The position numbers and the translations under genes are program-made. The notes beneath the pieces were generated by a model. That model saw nothing but the letters and a program-made list of their open reading frames with translations, was not told the DNA's origin and ran no database searches. Source: Cheilinus undulatus (Eukaryota; Chordata; Actinopteri; Labriformes; Labridae). From it: DNA of 64,000 nt. Where the stretch lies: positions 2,147,219-2,211,218 of the forward strand of contig NC_054882.1 in the NCBI RefSeq assembly GCF_018320785.1. Reading direction: 5' to 3'. Below, piece by piece: positions 10,799 through 22,300 of the stretch; positions within the stretch are counted from its first letter, which is position 1, and every line of letters starts with the position of its first letter.

Positions 10799-11534
10799 AT
10801 CCAGAGTCTGGATCCAGAGATGGATTTCCCATCCCAACGAGTGTGGATAGACATCAGGGTTTACTGTGAGCAGTGGAGATGTGTTGTCTGGAGTGACAAA
10901 TCACGCTTCTCCATCTGGCAATCCGATGGACCAGTCTGGGTTTGGCGGTTGCCAGGAGAATGGTTCTTGTCTGACTGCAAGTTTGGTGGAGGGGGGATTA
11001 TGGTGTGGGGTTGGTTTTCAGGAGCTGGGCTTGGCCCCTTAGTTCCAGTGAAAGGAACTCTGAATGTTTCAGCATCGCAAGAGATTTTGGAAAATTCCAT
11101 GCTCCCAACTTTGTGGGAACAGTTTGGGGATGGCCCCTTCCTGTTCCAACATGACTGTGCACCAATGCACAAAGCAAGGTCCATAAAGACATGGATGAGA
11201 GAGTTTGGTGTGGATTAACTTGACTGGCCTGCACAGAGTCCTGACCTCAACCCCATAGAACACCTTTGGGATGAATTAGAGCAGAGACTGAGAGCCAGGC
11301 CTTCTGGTCCAACATCAGTGTGTGACCTCACAGATGTGCTTCTGGAAGAATGGTCAAAAATTCCCATAAACACACTCCTAAACCTTGTGGAAAGCCTTCC
11401 CAGAAGAGTTGAAGTTGTAATAGCTGCAAAGGATGGACCAACGTCATTTTAAACCCTATGGATTAAGAATGGGATGTCACTGAAGTTCATATACGAGTCA
11501 AGGCAGGTGAGCAAATAGTTTTGACAATACAGTG
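10799..11534 (+). pseudogene. Tc1-like transposase, 5'-truncated and with an in-frame stop
   Basis: An open frame from 10820 encodes the catalytic core of a Tc1/mariner DDE transposase. [12 protein letters not shown] carries one catalytic aspartate (about residue 26), followed by [15 protein letters not shown] and [13 protein letters not shown], which carries another. The frame is cut by TAA at 11216-11218. It then continues in the same frame through LDWPAQSPDLNPIEHLWDEL (the third acidic residue) to KDGPTSF and a stop at 11450-11452. The right terminal repeat ends …TTTTGACAATACAGTG at 11534, followed by TA. The N-terminal DNA-binding half and left end are missing; the break coincides with the hAT-like right end at 10798. 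It cannot make an active enzyme. Confidence 0.85.
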
Positions 11535-12867
11535 TATTTATGATCTTTTAATGGCACCAGTTTCAACCCAGTACACTCAAGAAGCCTTCTGAGAGGAACA
11601 TAGGACAATTGGAGCAACGGTGTGGGGTGCAAATCAAGACAGACACACAGACATGCTGCCAAGTATAATAACATGAGGGGTTGAGCTGTATTGTAATGTA
11701 CGGCCCATGTTTTAAACACCAGTGCCATCCGTTTGGTTTCTCCTGTCAAGTCCAGCTGCTTTGGAGCGCTCTCCAGTGAGGAGAGGTCGGTGTAGACGAA
11801 TGAAGGATTGTGTTTAGCGTGGCTACGATCACAGAAAGATGCCTGAAAGGATGTGGACAATCTGTCCAGACTGTATTTACACCCTGTCCCCTACAGGTGT
11901 GTTCTTTGTGCATTCACACCTGCGTTAGCGTGACGTTATCCTGACAGATACAAACATACAGACATGTTTTAAAGGCTGCGCTGACACATGAAGACGTGGT
12001 ATACGTGCACGCCGTCTCTGTTTGTGTTCATGCCTCCCTCTGTTTGTGTTTGTCTGTGTGCTGTTTGTTTTGTGTCTTTCCCTCCAGTTTGTCCTTTAAC
12101 GTGTCTGTGCGTTGTATGTCAGCGTGTGCGTCTATGTGACATTTTCCATTCCAGGTGTGACATCTCGATTTCCTGACAGCCTCTTCTCCTCCGGCACACC
12201 AAACAACGGCGCTCTGATTTTACCTTCCTCCCACACACACCTCGCCGACCACCTCTGTCTCAGCTCTGCCGCTCGACAAGCTAATTTAGCCAATTACACA
12301 CAGGTGCGATGCTAATTTCCCCGAGCTGGCAGCCAGCTCCTGGAGGAGGTAAAAATAACGAAATTACACCCATCTGTCCCCCTGCAGGCAGGCGGGCTCT
12401 CCCACTGGGTGTCTGCTCCACCACCACCACAAAACACACACCAGAGGAGAAAAAAGAGAGCTGGCTCTGATAATGGAGGAGAAGACAATGGCCAGTGTGT
12501 ACGGGTGTGTTTGTGTTGCTGTGTGTACGCAGGAATCCACAGTTGCTTTTTCTCCTCTTTGTTTGCAGCTTTCAATGGATTCTCAGAGATACACGGCAAT
12601 TTAGCAGAAGAAAGGAGCTGCAGACTTTCTGGCGTGTAGGGATGATTATGTGAAGCTGTTTTCCAAGGGTTTGATGTGTCAGTATGAGCGGAGAGAGAGG
12701 GGGGAGGATTTCTAGAAACAAAACAAACCGTGGTCGGAGGAGACGGAGGCCTTGGAGACTGAATGACGGCAGCGACAAGCAGCCAAGATTCTCTCTGCAG
12801 AAATGAATCTTGTTCAGTTTTTATCAGCTGAAATCAGGGTGTTAGGGACTTAAAGAAGGGTTTCTAT
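11535..12867. other. Intergenic, unique-looking, possible conserved non-coding sequence
   Basis: No exon recognised. The part near 12270-12400 is not repetitive and has two homeodomain-type cores close together (CTAATTTAG and CCAATTA, 12281-12296). A GC-rich segment with CAGCTCCTGGAGGAGG follows. This composition is compatible with a regulatory element, but conservation cannot be judged here. Confidence 0.35.
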
Positions 12868-13658
12868 CAGTGATACTCAACGTGTGGCTCTTTTATGTCT
12901 TCATTTGGAATAATGTTCCCCCATTTGTGCCCTTTTTCACCTTTTTATTGCCACTTTTTGCCCATTTAAGCTACTTTTTCCCTTAAATACCACTTGTTTA
13001 GTCTTTTTTTGCCCATTTTTGCTACTTCTTTTAGCCACTTTTATCCCATTATGCCCTTTTCACCATTTTTTGCCCATTTCAGCTACCTTTTGCTGTTAAA
13101 TACCAATTGTTTTCTTTATTTGCCCATGTTTGCCACTTCTTTTAGCCACTTTTATCCCATTTTTGCCCCTTTTCACCACTTTATGCCCATTTAAGCTACC
13201 TTTTGATTTAAATACAACTTTCAACTAAATGTTTGCCCATTTTTGCCACTTTCTTTTGCCACTTTTATCCCATTTCTGCCCCTTTTTACCATTTTTTGCC
13301 CATTTAACCTTCATTTTGCCAGTAAATACCACTTGTTTCCTGTTTTTTGCTCATTTTTTGCTACTAGACTGCATTTTGCCCATTTAAGTCACTTTTGTCT
13401 CCTTTTTTGCTACTTTTGGACCATTTTTGCCACCTGTAACTCATTTTTTGTCACTTCTCACCCATTTTTGCTACTTTCTGACCTTTTCCCCTTTTTTCAC
13501 TCATTTTTGCTTTTCTTTGACCATTTTTGCCACCTTTAACTTATTTTTTTTGCTACTTCAAGCTGTTTTTTTCCAATTTCCACCGCTTAGATTGTGGCTC
13601 TTGTAAAGGTAGTTTTCCACAGTTTGGCTCTTTGGTTCATCAGGGTTGGGTAACACTG
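12868..13658 (-). mobile_element. hAT-like element with GGCAAAA-type interior (copy 2), complete
   Basis: Ends are CAGTGATACTCAACGTGTGG (left) and, as reverse complement, CAGTGTTACCCAACCCTG (right). Flanking 8-bp direct repeats are GTTTCTAT (12860-12867) and GTTTATAT (13659-13666), 7 of 8 matching. An 8-bp duplication with CAGTG-type termini is diagnostic of hAT transposition. The interior is a degenerate tandem of TTTTTGCCCATTTTTGCCAC-like units, about 17-20 bp each. No transposase is encoded. Confidence 0.85.
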
Positions 13659-14544
13659 GTTTATATCCTAACCTGGTGAATCAAAATTTTAAAAAAAAGT
13701 ATTTTAAATCTGAGATAATGCACAAGGAAATGTCTTACTCCAATCAATGTGACGTAATGCACATGGGAAGTTGACCCCAATCCAAGGGCTGCAAGACTGA
13801 GATCAACCACAGATTTGGACTTGGGCGTGGGCCGTGTGGCGATCCCGGTATCTGAACATGTGGATGGAAGTCAGAGGCTTCGAGTCCTTGGTCCTCCTGG
13901 TCTTACAGTACTCTGTACTGTAAGGCCTGGGCACGGGAGAATGGGATGGGAAGGGTCAGCTGCTGAATAGAGGAATAGCTGCTGCTCTTCTTTGTGCACC
14001 TGCCGCCCTTTCCTAGGCCTGATCCAGCCCAGGACCCAGTGGGTTGGACCAGACCTTGGGGTGGTCGCATGCATTGTGGAGAGGTCAGCTGGGAGGATAC
14101 CTGGAGAGATGGGGCGTGGGCCTAGCGCACGCCTAGATGATGGCCATTAGGAGGCCAGAGCAGTCCAGGATCAAAGTTGATGCAGCGAAGTGCTGAACCT
14201 GATCTGAAAGCTCCCTGGCAAGGCACACCCACACCCCTGAAAGGCCCTGTAATCGGGCCTTCCTTAAAGTCACTGAATAATGACTGTGCACAGTTGATCA
14301 GGAACATTAGCATTAGCCTCCCGGCTAGCATCCACATCCCTGTTCTGGTCCAGTCAGCTTTAGCTGCAGGCTCAACAAAGTGTGCTGCAGATTCTGCCCG
14401 GATACAAAACTCTACCAGAACCGGCCTTACAGTTAGACTCGATCAGCTTTCCAAACAAAATAGACACCATAAGGCTCATACCATTATGAAGAAGTGGTTA
14501 AATGTTGCCATGGCAACACTAAAATGTAGTTTAGTTGCTTTAAA
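13659..14544. other. Intergenic, no gene recognised
   Basis: No exon recognised. The 156-residue open frame that starts at 14177 has no recognisable domain and runs into the foldback repeat at 14545. Confidence 0.45.
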
Positions 14545-15859
14545 CCTTGTGCCCTCCTCGGGCATTTTTGGCCATTTTTCTCAACTTTTTTTTTTTTTTT
14601 TTTTTTCATTTGTGATCATTTTGTCAGTTTTACAGCTCATGGCATGAATTTTTACAGGAACTTTTCCTTCTAGTTAAATTTTTGAAATCCAACATGTTTT
14701 TTCTCTTAAATGTCATGTGAGTTTACTACCCTCTGGACACCTTCAGGGCAAAAATGCACAAGTGCAAACTGCAATATTTTTTCTACTTTTTTTCATAAAT
14801 CTCTTTAACAAATTCAGACCTGCTCCAATCTACCAAACATTCAATAATTTTCAAGATTTTAACCCTTTAAATGCCAGTTTGATTATTTGAAATATTTTAT
14901 ATTTTTTTACAAAAAACACAAAAGTGAATTATTTTCCATAAAATTAATAGTAGAAAGATGGGGCTTTGGTGCTGATGAGAGTCTTGGATGGGTCAAAGAT
15001 TAGCAACTAAACTGATTTCATTGCACTTGTATTTTTTATGTAGTGCCAGCTTTAACATTAGGGCACCCTCTGGACACTTTTGAGACAAAAATGTACACGT
15101 TCATAAAAACTGCCATTAAATCAGCATACATCAGTATTTTTTTCTACTTTTTTTTTCCATAAATCTCTTTAACAACTTCAGACCTGCTCAAAACTACCAA
15201 ACGTTCAATAATTCTCAGATTTTTAACCCTTTTAAACTCACACAAAACTCTCCATAATATAACGGGCAAAAATAGAAGAATGTGGTGCATGGTCCTACAA
15301 TGAGTAAATGGTTGAATCTGGTGGAATACGGTAAAAATGTCTAATTTCACTAGACTCCTTCACATTGAAATGCTGACATTAAAGAATGCATGATTTTATA
15401 CTGCAGTGACAGTGAGATTAAAAAAACTGGTTTTAATGGAAGTCAATGGGGGCATTTTAGCCTCAAAAGTGTCCAGAGGGTATTTCTGACATTACGTAAA
15501 AAATATTAATGCAATCAAATCAATTTAGTTGCTAATCTTTGACCCATCCAAGACTCTCATCAGCACCAAAGCCCCATCTTTCTACTATTAATTATATGAA
15601 AAATAATTCACTTTTTGTGTTTTTTAGTAAAAAAATATATATATTTAAAATAATCAAACTGGCATTTAAAGGGTTAAAATCTTGAAAATTATTGAATGTT
15701 TGGTAGTTTTGAGCAGGTCTGAATTTGTTAAAGAGATTTATGAAAAAAAAAAAGTAGAAAAAATATTGACATACAGTGATTTAATGGCAATTTTTCTGTA
15801 CGTGTACATTTTTGCCTCGAAGGTGTCCAAACTGTAGTAAATTTGAGGAGGACACAAGG
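14545..15859. mobile_element. Foldback DNA element with about 350-bp arms
   Basis: The outer ends are inverted: CCTTGTGCCCTCCTC at 14545 and GAGGAGGACACAAGG ending at 15859. The left arm (about 14725-15045) and right arm (about 15484-15842) are reverse complements over most of their length. Paired blocks include AGATGGGGCTTTGGTGCTGA (left) and TCAGCACCAAAGCCCCATCT (right), and ACCCTTTAAATGCCAGTTTG with its complement. A third, partial copy of the left arm in direct orientation lies at about 15055-15240, so the spacer can pair as well. No coding region or clear target duplication was found; the superfamily is unknown. Confidence 0.75.
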
Positions 15860-16479
15860 AGAAGTAGTCAGAAATACTGGAACATGTTAAATTTGTCATT
15901 TTGACCCCCAAAGTTAAACTGAAGGGATTATTTTTACATAATAGAAACAGCTTTATGTGCAGACCATGCATGTGTGAAATAACTGTCTGACACCACCAAA
16001 CAAATATTTCTTTCATTATATATATGAAATATATATTATATCATAATTGGGCTGTTTTCTCCACGCTGCCCATTGAAAAGTGTTCCTCCAACATAAAGTC
16101 AGAGACTCTCTAATCATGTAGGATCTGCAGTAAAGCGGTCGCTGGATGCTGATGAGCGGTGGATACGCTGCAGTCATGCGTGGCAGACGGCATGAGGCCG
16201 TCAGGAGTTCAGCTCAGGTAAACGGTTATTGGGAGTCAGTGATCCGGCACAGACTCCTCCAAACACCGTCATTATGCTCCACAGTCCACAACAACTCATG
16301 AAAGCGGCTCACGATCCGTGATAAACAAAAACATCCTGGACATCCTCACATGAACCAGCCCATGACGAGACATGACGACGTTTATAGATTATCGCCGTTA
16401 CAGCTTCCTTCAGTCCAGAGAAGACGGCGGTGTTCCACAATTTTTCTGCACATCTGTATGCTGTTTATTGAATCTCTTG
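15860..16479. other. Intergenic, no gene recognised
   Basis: Unique-looking sequence with no recognisable exon. It contains a short AT-rich segment near 16015-16045. Confidence 0.4.
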
Positions 16480-16785
16480 TCATCTTTACTTCTGAGAGAC
16501 TCTGCCTCTCTAAGATGCTCCTTTTATGCCCAGTCATTACTGACCTGTTGCCAGTAATTCTAAAACGCTCATTCAACTGTTTTCATTTGCACCACTTACT
16601 TTTCCAGCTTTTTGTTGTCCCGTCCCTACTTTTTTGAGATATGATGCTGCCTTCAAGGTCAAAAAGAGCAGATATTTCTCATGTGATGGAAAAATGTCTT
16701 AGTTTAACATGTAATATGTTTGACAATCACTGACTTCGGTTTTTGATACGCCCCAACTTTTTTGGACTTGGGGTTGAAGAAACCC
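16480..16785 (+). mobile_element. DNA transposon 3'-end remnant
   Basis: Contains CTCTGCCTCTCTAAGATGCT, CTTACTTTTCCAGC, TTTTGTTGTCCCGTCCC and the end CCCCAACTTTTTTGGACTTG then GGGTTG. This matches what I remember of a very common fish repeat that ends in CAACTTTTTTGGAATTGGGG. Only the non-coding 3' portion is present, and the family name cannot be given with certainty. Confidence 0.5.
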
Positions 16786-17439
16786 CCAGAGAAGAAGAAT
16801 GACAAGGAGAACATTTTAAGGTCAGACCAGATTATGACTTACTGTGTCTTGATGGTATTTTTGAAGCATTGATGTGACCCTCAGCTGCTGTGACCTCAGA
16901 GCAGGAAGTGCTGGTCCCTAAGATCTTTGATCCACTGCTGCCATCTAGTGGTGGCTCTTTGGAACAGCAGCGATGAGCGCCGCCACACAGTCAGGGGTCA
17001 TAGAGGGTTGGAGGGTTAAGTTGAAGATGACAGATTTAACATCAGTACGTTTTATGATCACCAGTTCAGTTCCTCATGTTTCTATTTATTTTATAAGTTT
17101 ATCAGAAGCACTAAAAGAGCATTTTCAAATACTAAGAAACTGGCAGGACAGCATTTTGCTGTAGGTATCCTTAATCATAAACTGTGGCAACTAGATTCTT
17201 TTGTTTAAAAAGATAGTATTTGATTTTTCATGTTTTTTTATTTATTTATTTATTTGTATTAACGATGAGACGTGTTAAACAAGGCAACCATAAAAGACAT
17301 CTGCTCAGAAAAAAATGCATTTCAGGAGATTTCATTTTAATTTAAAAAGTAGTGGTTTTATCAGATGTCTTTTTTGTCAAGTTTAAATTCAGAAAAAAAA
17401 TCTGAATAGAGATTATTGAATGATGGGTAAGAAAATTAA
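16786..17439. other. Intergenic, no gene recognised
   Basis: No exon recognised. Near 16930-16960 the sequence GCTGCCATCTAGTGGTGGCT resembles a motif often seen in fish repeats, too short to classify. A (TTTA)n run lies at about 17237-17256. Confidence 0.4.
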
Positions 17440-17930
17440 GTAAATTATTAATAATAATGAAAATAACGATATTAAAATCATAATATGATAATAATAGTCA
17501 TGATAATAACAACAATAATAATATTAATGTGATAATAATAATAATAATAATAATTATTATTATTATTATTATTATTATTTTGTTTTATTTAATAATACTA
17601 ATAATTATTATTATAATAATACTGATAAAAATGACAATAATAATAATAATTATTATTATTGTTATTATTATTATTATTATTATATTTTGTAAATAATAAT
17701 AACAATAACAATTATAATAATATTGATAACAATAATAATCATTATTATTATTATTATATTTTTATATAATAATAACAATAATTATATTTATGGTGATAAT
17801 AATCATCATAATAATAACTATAACAATATTATTATTATTATTTATATAATAATAACAATAATAATTATAATATGATTTATAATAATAATAACAACGACAG
17901 AGGAATAATAATAATATGAGTATTGTTCTA
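17440..17930. repeat. Interrupted (AAT)n/(ATT)n tract, about 490 bp
   Basis: Alternating blocks of AAT and ATT units switch strand sense several times (for example AATAATAATAATAATTATTA near 17536). The tract is self-complementary and could form hairpins. It abuts the 5' side of the LINE fragment at 17965. Confidence 0.9.
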
Positions 17931-17964
17931 ATGTTGATGATTTGGTACATAAATAATTTCGTAT

Positions 17965-19030
17965 TCTTACACAGGGGTCTATTCTTGGCCCTGTTCTTTT
18001 TTCACATATGTTGCCACTTTGGTCAATTATAGCCAAGCACAATGTATCCTTTCATTGCTATGCGGACGATGTGCAAATCTACTTGCCAATGAAGCCAAAA
18101 GAACACGGTGCATAAAATTCTTTGTTCGACTGTATTTCTGATATCAAGCAGTGGTTATCCTAAAAATCTCTTCATTTAAATGAAGACAAAACAGAGTACA
18201 TTATGTTTGGCTTTGGTGCTTTGTCTTCCAGGTTCAGTCAGTCTGTCAGAAATGTGGGAGTGATTTTTGACAGTAATCTGAGATTTGACAAACAAATTGA
18301 CGATGTAGTGAGGACAAGCTTTTATCAATTACGTCTTCTTGCCAAATGTAAACCGTTTCAAAGCTGTCATGATCTTGAGACAGCTCTCCGTGCCTTAATA
18401 AGTTCCAGGCTGGTCTACTGCAATGCACTTTTTGTTGGAATCTCCTAATCCTCAGTCAGACGCCTTCAGCTTGTGCAAAATGCAGCTTCACGTCTTTTAA
18501 CAAACACGACCAGACGAGAGCACATCACTCCCATCCTCTTTTCCCTTCACTGGCTTCCAGTCCATTTTAGAACTGATTTTTAACTTTTAATGTTTGTTTC
18601 TAACGCTGTGAATGGCCTTTCTCCGTCCTGTTTATCTGAGATTTTAACTGTTTGGGAACATGGCAGGGCTCTGAGGTCATCCAACCAACTTTTATTGGAA
18701 ATGCCCAGGTCTAAATACAAACACTGGGGTGACCGAGCTTTTTCAGTTGCTGCAGCCCGACTCTGGAATAATCTCCCCCCCGATATGCGTATAATCTCTG
18801 ACTTGAGCCTCTTCAAATCAAAATTAAAGACTTATTTATTCAGGATGGCTTTTAATACCTGGTAGTGCTGTGACTGTTTTTATCCTTTTAGTCTGTATTT
18901 ATAAATGTTGTTATTTTTATTTTTGTGGATTTGTCTTGTGCCGTGTTTTTAATGCTATTTGATTTTGTAAAGCACTTTGGTCAGCTGTGGGGTGTTGTAA
19001 AGGGCTTTAGAAATAAAGTACATTTACAAT
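17965..19030 (+). pseudogene. L2-type LINE, 3' fragment (reverse transcriptase end)
   Basis: The translated pieces show the non-LTR reverse transcriptase palm: [10 protein letters not shown], then the catalytic YADD at 18059-18070 followed by VQIYLP. Downstream come NVGVIFDSNLRFDKQI (18257 on), ALISSRLVYCNALFVGIS, and the C-terminal AAARLWNNLPPDMRI and LFKSKLKTYLFRMAF typical of L2-clade LINEs. The frame is broken by stops (around 18108, 18160, 18446 and 18581). The 3' end, TAAAGCACTTTGGTCAGCTG … GAAATAAAGTACATTTAC, fits an L2-type tail. The 5' part is missing, as usual for LINE copies. It lies about 350 bp upstream of eapp. Confidence 0.8.
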
Positions 19031-19384
19031 AATGTGAGTCTATGTGGCATAAACCTTCACTTTAGTTGATATTTAGAAAATAATTTAAAATTATATTTTA
19101 TTCTATTTTCATCTTAGTTTTAATAGGAATTAATTCTCTACATATTTTTTTTAAAATTTTGTTTTACATAAAAAAAAAAAAAAAAATTCCATTTATTTTT
19201 ATTTTTTTGCTTTTTTTCCCTGTGGCGTGAGAGTGCTGTTTCATCCTCCAAACTGTAGGGGGCTCTGGACTTTCCGTTCGATACTTGCTGTTTCCGGTCC
19301 CATACCAAAGAAGAAGAAAAGAAGCGGAAGCGTTCCTCGTTGCTATGTCGTATTGACGTTTTTCTACACTTTCACACATTAAAG

Positions 19385-22300
19385 ATGAATAAATTTAATA
19401 AATCCGCGGAGTTTGACTCGTATGAGATCGAGGAACCGAGCGACGAGGAGAAAGCGGAGAGCAGGTAGGAAACAAAGACGACCGTTAGCTTTGATTCTGT
19501 GCAGCTTTAGCACCATGAGGCTAACACACGGCTAACGGGCTACATGCTAACATGTAAACAAAACAGAACGAGCGGAAGAAAAGCGAAATGTTTGGGATTT
19601 AAAACATCTTTTTTAGTTCAACGCCGTAGCTTCTCATGTAGGTGCGCCTACAGCAGCTAAATGATGGATATTAGTGCATTATTGGTGGATAATGTGATCT
19701 CTGCATGTTTATAAATGTTCTCTCGCCTTGTTTTTTTAAGACTTCAAACATCCAATCCACCAAACAAGAGTCAAGGCAGAATCAGCTGTTTGGCATTGGC
19801 AGAGAAGTCAAGTGGAATCCAGTGGTTGCAGTTGTAGGATTTCTTTATAATAATAATAATAATAATAATACATTTTATTTATAAGCGCCTTTCTCAACAC
19901 TCAAGGTCACTTTACAGATAAAAACAAATACAATAAAACAACAGATAAAAGCTAACACAATATAAGATGGGACAAACAAATTACTAAGAGTAGGCTATCC
20001 TGAACAGGTGAGTTTTGAGTCGAGATTTGAAGAGAGGGAGAGAGTCAATGTTCCAGATGTCTGCTGGGAGTGAGTTCCAGAGAAAGCTCTGCTCCCCATG
20101 GTGCTGAGACGGGCAGAGGGCACAGTGAGCGGGATGGAGGAGGAGGATCTGAGGGAGGAGGTGGGAGAGCACAGTACTGGCTCAGCTCTGGTTTCTTGTC
20201 AGAGAAATGTAAGAAGAAAGCAGAGTAAAGCTTAAACTCATCCCTCGTGTGTTTCACAGCTCGGAGGATGAGCTTGACGTGCTGCTGAACGGGACTCCAG
20301 AGCAGAAGAAGAAGTTGATCAGAGAGTACCTGACGGGGGAGAGCGAGTCGTCCAGTGGAGATGAGTTTGAGAAGGAGATGGAGGCGGAGCTTAGCTCCAC
20401 CATCAAGACCATGGAGGGAACCTGGGGACCATCAACAGCAGGTAACACACACCTGGAAGTACCAGGGAACAAATAATCTGACAATAGACATGGTAAAGAT
20501 GGAGCTTTTATGGATTTACAGTGTATAGTCTGCATCTTAACTTTGAACTTCATGATGCAGTGAATTTGAACTTTAATATGGTTCTTGTAAAAATAAGACG
20601 TATGATACCTGATTTGATAGTAGCAAAACAAAATAAAACAAGTCCTATTCTATGGCATTCTTGATTTAATGTTTCAGAAATGTTTCTCCTGCCCATTCTT
20701 AATTGCACACATTCACTATCAACATTTTGGTACAAAAAACCTTTTGATTTTTTTTATGGATTTATTTCTTTTCATACACCTTTCTCATGAAAACCATGCC
20801 GTTTGTAGAAGTTTACTTTCTTGTCAGTAAGTAAAAATACTGTCAGTATGTTGTTTAAAACCTATTTGGTGGGTAGCAAAGCCACAGTGGGTCACCCAGT
20901 GCCTGGGAAAGAATAGGTGCCACAAAGTCTATGATGTGCTTTATTTTGAAGGACCTTTCTCTGTCTCTTTGTATTATCCCATACCTTTTGTTTCATCCCA
21001 AGACCAAATTGGCAAACTTTTTATTAAACCACTCACTTATGATCGAAAATTGTTAGAAATTTGGAAAATTTAGACAACCCTAACTTAAATATGAAGGATT
21101 CAACAAGGGAATTTTTATAGTGTCTTTATTACAAAATTAGGTTGGTGCAAGACTGTAGAGTGGTGTTACTCAACCCTGCTCAACCAAAGAGCCAAAAAGT
21201 TAAAAATACCTTTGCAAAGCCACAATCTAAGTGGTGAAAGTGGCAATAGAAATAAGGTAAAGCTGGCTAAATGGGTGAAAAAGCTGCAAAAAAAGTTGCC
21301 AGATTGGGTGAACAGGGGTAAAATAGGCAACAAATGACAAAAACTGGGTGAAAAGTGACAAAAAATGTGGAGAAAAAGTGGCAGAAATGGGTGAGGCGCG
21401 ACAATAAAATGACTTACAACTGGCAATAATGGTAAAAAGCGGCAAAAGTGTGGCAAAAAATGAGTGAAAAATAACTAAAATTGGCAAAAGCAGCAAAAAG
21501 GTGGGGGAAATGAGTAAAAAAAACACTAAAATTGGAAAAAAAAACAGCAAAAAGGTGGGAGAAATTAGTGCAAAATAACAAAAACTGGCAAAAGGCAGCT
21601 AAAAGGTGGGGGGAAATGGGAGAAGTTACATGTAATGGCGAGAGGCACCTTAAATGGGCAAAAAAGGGGAAAATGCAATTTGCAAAAAGCAGGAAATAAA
21701 GGCAATGGAAATATACAGACAAAAAATAATGGTCAACAACTAAGTTTGACAATTAAAGTCTGCTGTATAAGTGTGGGAAACAAATTGCAATGGATAATTT
21801 CTGAGGTCAAAGTTTGCCTTTTTTTGGTTTAGTATTTCAAATTTAGACATGTGGCTCTAGAGCCACGCGTTGAGTGTCACTGCTGTAGTGAGAAGAGAAA
21901 TCCTACATGTGTGTAGTTAACCCTCTTTGCTCCTATATGCATTTCTTTTATGATGATTTTCATCCTTAGTTTTAAGGCTTTTCTCATGTTTGCTGTCAGC
22001 TTTTATTTTAAAAACACTCTGAGTCTATGCTTGTCATTTGACGTGCTATGGAAATAAATTTAGCTTGACTTTGACTCGACTGGATCTGATAAGAGAGGAA
22101 TTATCCTGATGAATGCATGTTTTTGTTTTTGCTCAGAAAACTCAGGCGGTCAAAGAGGAGGAGGTGGAGGAGGTCCTGGACTTCGCAGCCCTCGGATGTA
22201 CGATGAGGTCTACTTTGACTCTGACTCAGAGGAAGAGGACACACCGAGTAAGCATGTTACCCAGTTAACGTGTCGACACCATGCATGTTAAAGTCATCAG

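Noticed and set aside
1..19384. SNX6 exons, expected upstream of eapp by mammalian synteny
   Set aside because: No sequence recognisable as sorting nexin coding exons was seen on either strand.
21166..21752. Several open frames of about 100 residues on the minus strand rich in Phe, Leu, Ser and His
   Set aside because: They lie wholly within GGCAAAA-type tandem repeats, where the complementary TTTTTGCC units give open frames in several phases. The same kind of frame appears in every copy of the repeat. No domain is recognisable.
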